From contig CAYGDM010000058.1 of the NCBI GenBank assembly GCA_964348685.1, positions 1 to 7,068 of the forward strand: a stretch of 7,068 nucleotides of DNA, read 5' to 3'. Position numbers and translations under genes: made by a program. Source of the stretch: DALYDP01 sp964348685 (GTDB lineage Bacteria; Patescibacteriota; Gracilibacteria; Peribacterales; Peribacteraceae). The notes under the pieces are model-generated. The model made no database searches, was not told where the DNA came from, and saw nothing but the letters and a program-made list of their open reading frames with translations. Below, piece after piece: positions 4,585-7,068 of this stretch. How positions within the stretch are numbered: the stretch's first letter is position 1; each line of letters opens with the position of its first letter.

Positions 4585-7068
4585 CGTCGCGACCGATTTG
4601 TGGCCGATGGTGGAAGCGGAACTCCCCCGCCTCCGCGCGAAGCACGCCGCCGACGCCGAGACGATCGATGCGTTGGCGACCGCTCTGCGCGAGCAATACG
4701 GCGAGCGCGTGTTCCAGGACCTTCGGGAAGTATTGAAAACGTGTGCCAGCATCGAGGAGCACCCCTTCATGGAAGGCCTCTCCGACGAGACGAAAAAATC
4801 GATCGCGAACATCCGCCGCGCGCTCGTGAAAGCATGTTTGGACAGCAACCCCCGCTTCACCACGCTCGGCGTAGGGCAGATGGATCCCGATCATCAACTC
4901 CGTGACGACAACGAGGAATTCGGCACGTTCGACGCGACCGGTAAAAACGCCCCACGCGAGGCGCTGAAGGAAACAATGGGCGACTACCTCGCACTCGCGG
5001 GCCAGCTCGGCGAAGCGCAGCTCATGCAGGTGCTATTGCGGCTCGGCATCATCACGCAGAGTGACGTCCCCACGGCGTCGCGCATTCTCAAATCGTACCT
5101 CGGCACGACGACGTTCACTGGCGGGAAAGCCGCCGCGACCGATTGGATCTTCAGCCAGACGCCGGAATTCCTCCGCGACCCGAGCGTGCACGAATTGGTA
5201 CACCGTCTGCTCCGCCAAGCGGTGTACGAAACGATGCGCGAGCGCGGATGCGACACACGCATGATGCACAAGCGGATGTTGAACGACCTCGGGCGCATCG
5301 CGCGCGCGACCGTCGAACGCCTCTGCAAACAGGCGAAGGTCGACCCTGCCGCGCACGAAGGCCTCATCGCGCGCATGGAGCAGGAATGGTGGGACATCGC
5401 GAACCTCGAGCCCGGCGAGGGCATGGTGACCGAGCTCGAAGCCGAAGGCAACATGCACCCCTTCCCCTCGCTCCGCCAGCGCATCGCCCTCTCGGAAATC
5501 CGCCGCCAGCAACATTTGTACGTCGGCTTCGAACCGGGTCTCGGCAAGACGGCCGTGGCGATGTGGTCGTGGCACGACCTCAACCAACAACGCGCGAAGG
5601 AGAAGAAACCGAAGACACAGCAGTGCTACGTCGTATCGCCGGAGGCCCTCGACGACCTCTCGACGACCACCCTCGGTTACTTCACGGAGGGGAACAAGCC
5701 GACCGTGGGCGTGATCCGCGGCGGCGTTTCGGACAAGGCCCTGGAAGAAGCGTTACAGAAAAACATCGTGTTCGTGAGCAGCAAAATGCTCCACATAGAG
5801 CGCAACGGGATCGCGCTGTACGAGCGGCTTCGGAGCCACAAGCACGCCGAAACCGGCGAGCCGTTCGGCATGCTCACGGTCGACGAAGCGCACCAATTCA
5901 AGGGCGACAAAACAATGACGGACGTGCTCGACGCGCTCATCAGCAAGACGCCGAAGCTGCACAAGGAAGGACGCGTGCTCTTCATGTCCGGCACGCCCGC
6001 CACCAACGACTTGTCCGACATCGTCGTGCAGCTCGGCCTCCTGGAAAACAAGCGCGGCGGCCAGAAGACGAACATGCGCGACACGCAGGCCCTGGACCCG
6101 ATCGACCTGCGCAACCGCCTGAACAGGGTACTCATCGTCGATCCCCCCATCTCCTGGCAAGCCAAGATCGAATCGTGCGGGTATGACTTGAGTGTTCGCG
6201 AGCAGCAACTCGTCCGCATGATCGTCCAGAATGAATCGTTGAACCCCGCGCAGAAGCGCGACCTCATCCTGCGCGCCATCCGCACGCCCGACCTCACGAG
6301 TGGAGACGGCGACATGCCCTGTTCGCTCTTCGAATGGCAGTCGACGTTCCTGAAAGAAGACCTCAAGACGAAGCCGACCGTGCTCATCGCCGAGTTCATG
6401 CAGGCCCAGGGCGTGCTGCGCGATTTCGACAACCGCACACTGGAAGACGATGAAGTCGAGCGCCTGTTCTTCCTGAAAATCCAACGCACGTGCCAGGAAT
6501 GGGAGGCAGAACACGGCATCCCCGTCCGCTTCCACGTCATCCACGGACGCGTGTCGCTGGCCGACCGCGAGAAAGCGTTCGCCGACTCAAGGGAATCGGC
6601 CGCGAACATGGAGTCGAGCCGCACCGTGATCGTGACGTTCAGCTCGTGCGTGAACCTGGGCAAGGACCTACGCTCCGTCAAGAAAATGCACACGCTGCAA
6701 TACCCGTTCAACATGCCCGAGCTGCAGCAGCTGCTCATGCGATCGTTGCGCGCCGGCCACGAAAACATTTCGCTGCGCGCGTTCTACGCCAACGACACGG
6801 TGGAAGAAGGCATCCTCGACTACAGCCGCGACAAATACCGCCGCGTGATGAGTTGCCTCTACGGCGGCAGCATGAGCGACGCCGAACTGAAAGCCCTGAC
6901 GGAGAACGACGCCGACGGCATGAAGAGCAAGCGGATCCAGCGGATGCTGATGTCGCCGGAACGCCAACGCGAGAAGCGCGAGCAGCACCAGCACGGCCGC
7001 GGGTCGAAATACATGCTGAACTTCGCACGCAAGCACGAGTACGACTTCCGCGAGGAGCTCAAGAACGC
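4574..7068 (+). CDS. SNF2-like superfamily 2 helicase/ATPase (3'-truncated by window edge)
   Basis: ATG 4574 opens a frame that stays open to the window end (831 complete codons). Residues 1 to about 295 are helical and match no domain I know. A full SNF2-type motor follows: Q-motif-like L-R-Q-R (Q302), Walker A EPGLGKT (K325), motif Ia VVSPEAL, motif Ib VFVSSKML, Walker B DEAH (437-440), motif III SGTPATN (472-478), lobe 2 entry VLIAEF (603-608), IHGRVSLADRE (656-666), motif V FSSCVNLGKDL (689-699), and motif VI Q719-R723-R726-G728 with the spacing of the canonical Q-x3-R-x2-R-x-G-Q. A brace helix TVEEGILD (from 742) ends the core. SNF2-family proteins use ATP to translocate on double-stranded DNA and displace or remodel bound proteins; most lack strand-unwinding activity. 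All catalytic positions checked are intact, so the motor should be active. The start overlaps the upstream stop by 11 nt; no Shine-Dalgarno is seen, and ATG 4607 is a weaker alternative. The charged tail after about 790 continues outside the window. Confidence 0.93.
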   Translation, partial: MPINVATDLWPMVEAELPRLRAKHAADAETIDALATALREQYGERVFQDLREVLKTCASIEEHPFMEGLSDETKKSIANIRRALVKACLDSNPRFTTLGVGQMDPDHQLRDDNEEFGTFDATGKNAPREALKETMGDYLALAGQLGEAQLMQVLLRLGIITQSDVPTASRILKSYLGTTTFTGGKAAATDWIFSQTPEFLRDPSVHELVHRLLRQAVYETMRERGCDTRMMHKRMLNDLGRIARATVERLCKQAKVDPAAHEGLIARMEQEWWDIANLEPGEGMVTELEAEGNMHPFPSLRQRIALSEIRRQQHLYVGFEPGLGKTAVAMWSWHDLNQQRAKEKKPKTQQCYVVSPEALDDLSTTTLGYFTEGNKPTVGVIRGGVSDKALEEALQKNIVFVSSKMLHIERNGIALYERLRSHKHAETGEPFGMLTVDEAHQFKGDKTMTDVLDALISKTPKLHKEGRVLFMSGTPATNDLSDIVVQLGLLENKRGGQKTNMRDTQALDPIDLRNRLNRVLIVDPPISWQAKIESCGYDLSVREQQLVRMIVQNESLNPAQKRDLILRAIRTPDLTSGDGDMPCSLFEWQSTFLKEDLKTKPTVLIAEFMQAQGVLRDFDNRTLEDDEVERLFFLKIQRTCQEWEAEHGIPVRFHVIHGRVSLADREKAFADSRESAANMESSRTVIVTFSSCVNLGKDLRSVKKMHTLQYPFNMPELQQLLMRSLRAGHENISLRAFYANDTVEEGILDYSRDKYRRVMSCLYGGSMSDAELKALTENDADGMKSKRIQRMLMSPERQREKREQHQHGRGSKYMLNFARKHEYDFREELKN
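5462..6870 (+). other. SNF2-type two-lobe ATPase core
   Basis: Lobe 1 runs from the Q-motif-like segment at 5462 through Walker A (5531-5551), the DEAH box (5882-5893) and motif III (5987-6007). Lobe 2 runs from VLIAEF (6380) through IHGRVSLADRE (6539), motif V (6638) and motif VI (6728-6757) to the brace helix at 6797. The G-T-P-x-x-N form of motif III and the TVEEGILD brace point to SNF2 rather than to other DEAH helicases. About 125 residues separate motif III from lobe 2, and an acidic insertion (about residues 615-635) follows VLIAEF. Confidence 0.9.

Noticed and set aside
3839..4897. Long open frame on the - strand (352 codons) spanning the gene junction
   Set aside because: It is antisense to two solid coding frames, Arg/Ser/Ala-rich in the way expected of GC-rich shadow frames, and shows no recognisable motif.
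4574..4900. A further copy of the 231-residue repeat at the N-terminus of the ATPase
   Set aside because: A weak resemblance around L-W-P-M-V-E-A-E-L-P lacks the S-Y and W-R-K-P-F landmarks, so it is likely chance similarity between helical sequences.
5143..6186. Open frame on the + strand (347 codons) in another frame within the ATPase gene
   Set aside because: It overlaps the Walker A and DEAH coding region in the wrong frame, and its Arg/Pro/His-rich product has no domain.
5677..6768. Long open frame on the - strand (363 codons) opposite the helicase core
   Set aside because: It lies entirely antisense to conserved SNF2 motifs. Its Ser/Arg-rich composition is typical of a reverse-complement shadow.
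4574..7066. Assignment of the ATPase to a named defence system (DISARM, Zorya) or to RapA
   Set aside because: Only generic SNF2 motor motifs are visible. No partner gene or accessory domain diagnostic of those systems lies in the window.
1..7068. Phage or plasmid 'polyvalent' protein (helicase fused to methyltransferase and other effectors)
   Set aside because: The size and the SNF2 core would fit, but no methyltransferase, protease, ADP-ribosyltransferase or primase motif is visible in either gene.

Overview
The window is coding almost from edge to edge on the + strand and holds two large genes, both cut by the window edges. No RNA gene, CRISPR array, insertion sequence, promoter, terminator or intergenic gap is visible. 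The host cannot be named from the sequence. The DNA is GC-rich, clearly so in the second half, the standard code reads cleanly, and the genes overlap in the compact style of bacteria, archaea or their viruses. An under-sampled bacterial lineage or a large phage or mobile element would fit, but that is a guess.

Region 1 (1-4584) is the 3' part of a giant gene of at least 1527 codons whose product I do not recognise. The predicted protein is soluble and almost entirely helical. It has a degenerate repeat-like N-terminal region, a short acidic linker, three tandem diverged repeats of about 231 residues phased at exactly 693 nt on their key tryptophans, a Pro/Lys linker, a small helical domain, a Pro/Ala linker, and a charged coiled-coil-like C-terminus.

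Region 2 (4574-7068) starts 11 nt inside the first gene in another frame. It encodes at least 831 residues of an SNF2-like superfamily 2 ATPase: a helical N-terminus of about 295 residues that I cannot assign, then a complete SNF2-type two-lobe motor (Walker A EPGLGKT, DEAH box, SGTPATN, motifs IV-VI, C-terminal brace). The gene continues past the window.

The overlap implies co-transcription and probably coupled translation, so the giant helical protein and the translocase may act together. SNF2-type motors beside very large uncharacterised proteins occur in anti-phage islands and in phage or plasmid genomes, so an undescribed two-component DNA-remodelling or defence system is possible. Nothing in the window proves that role: no nuclease, methyltransferase or other effector motif is visible in either gene.
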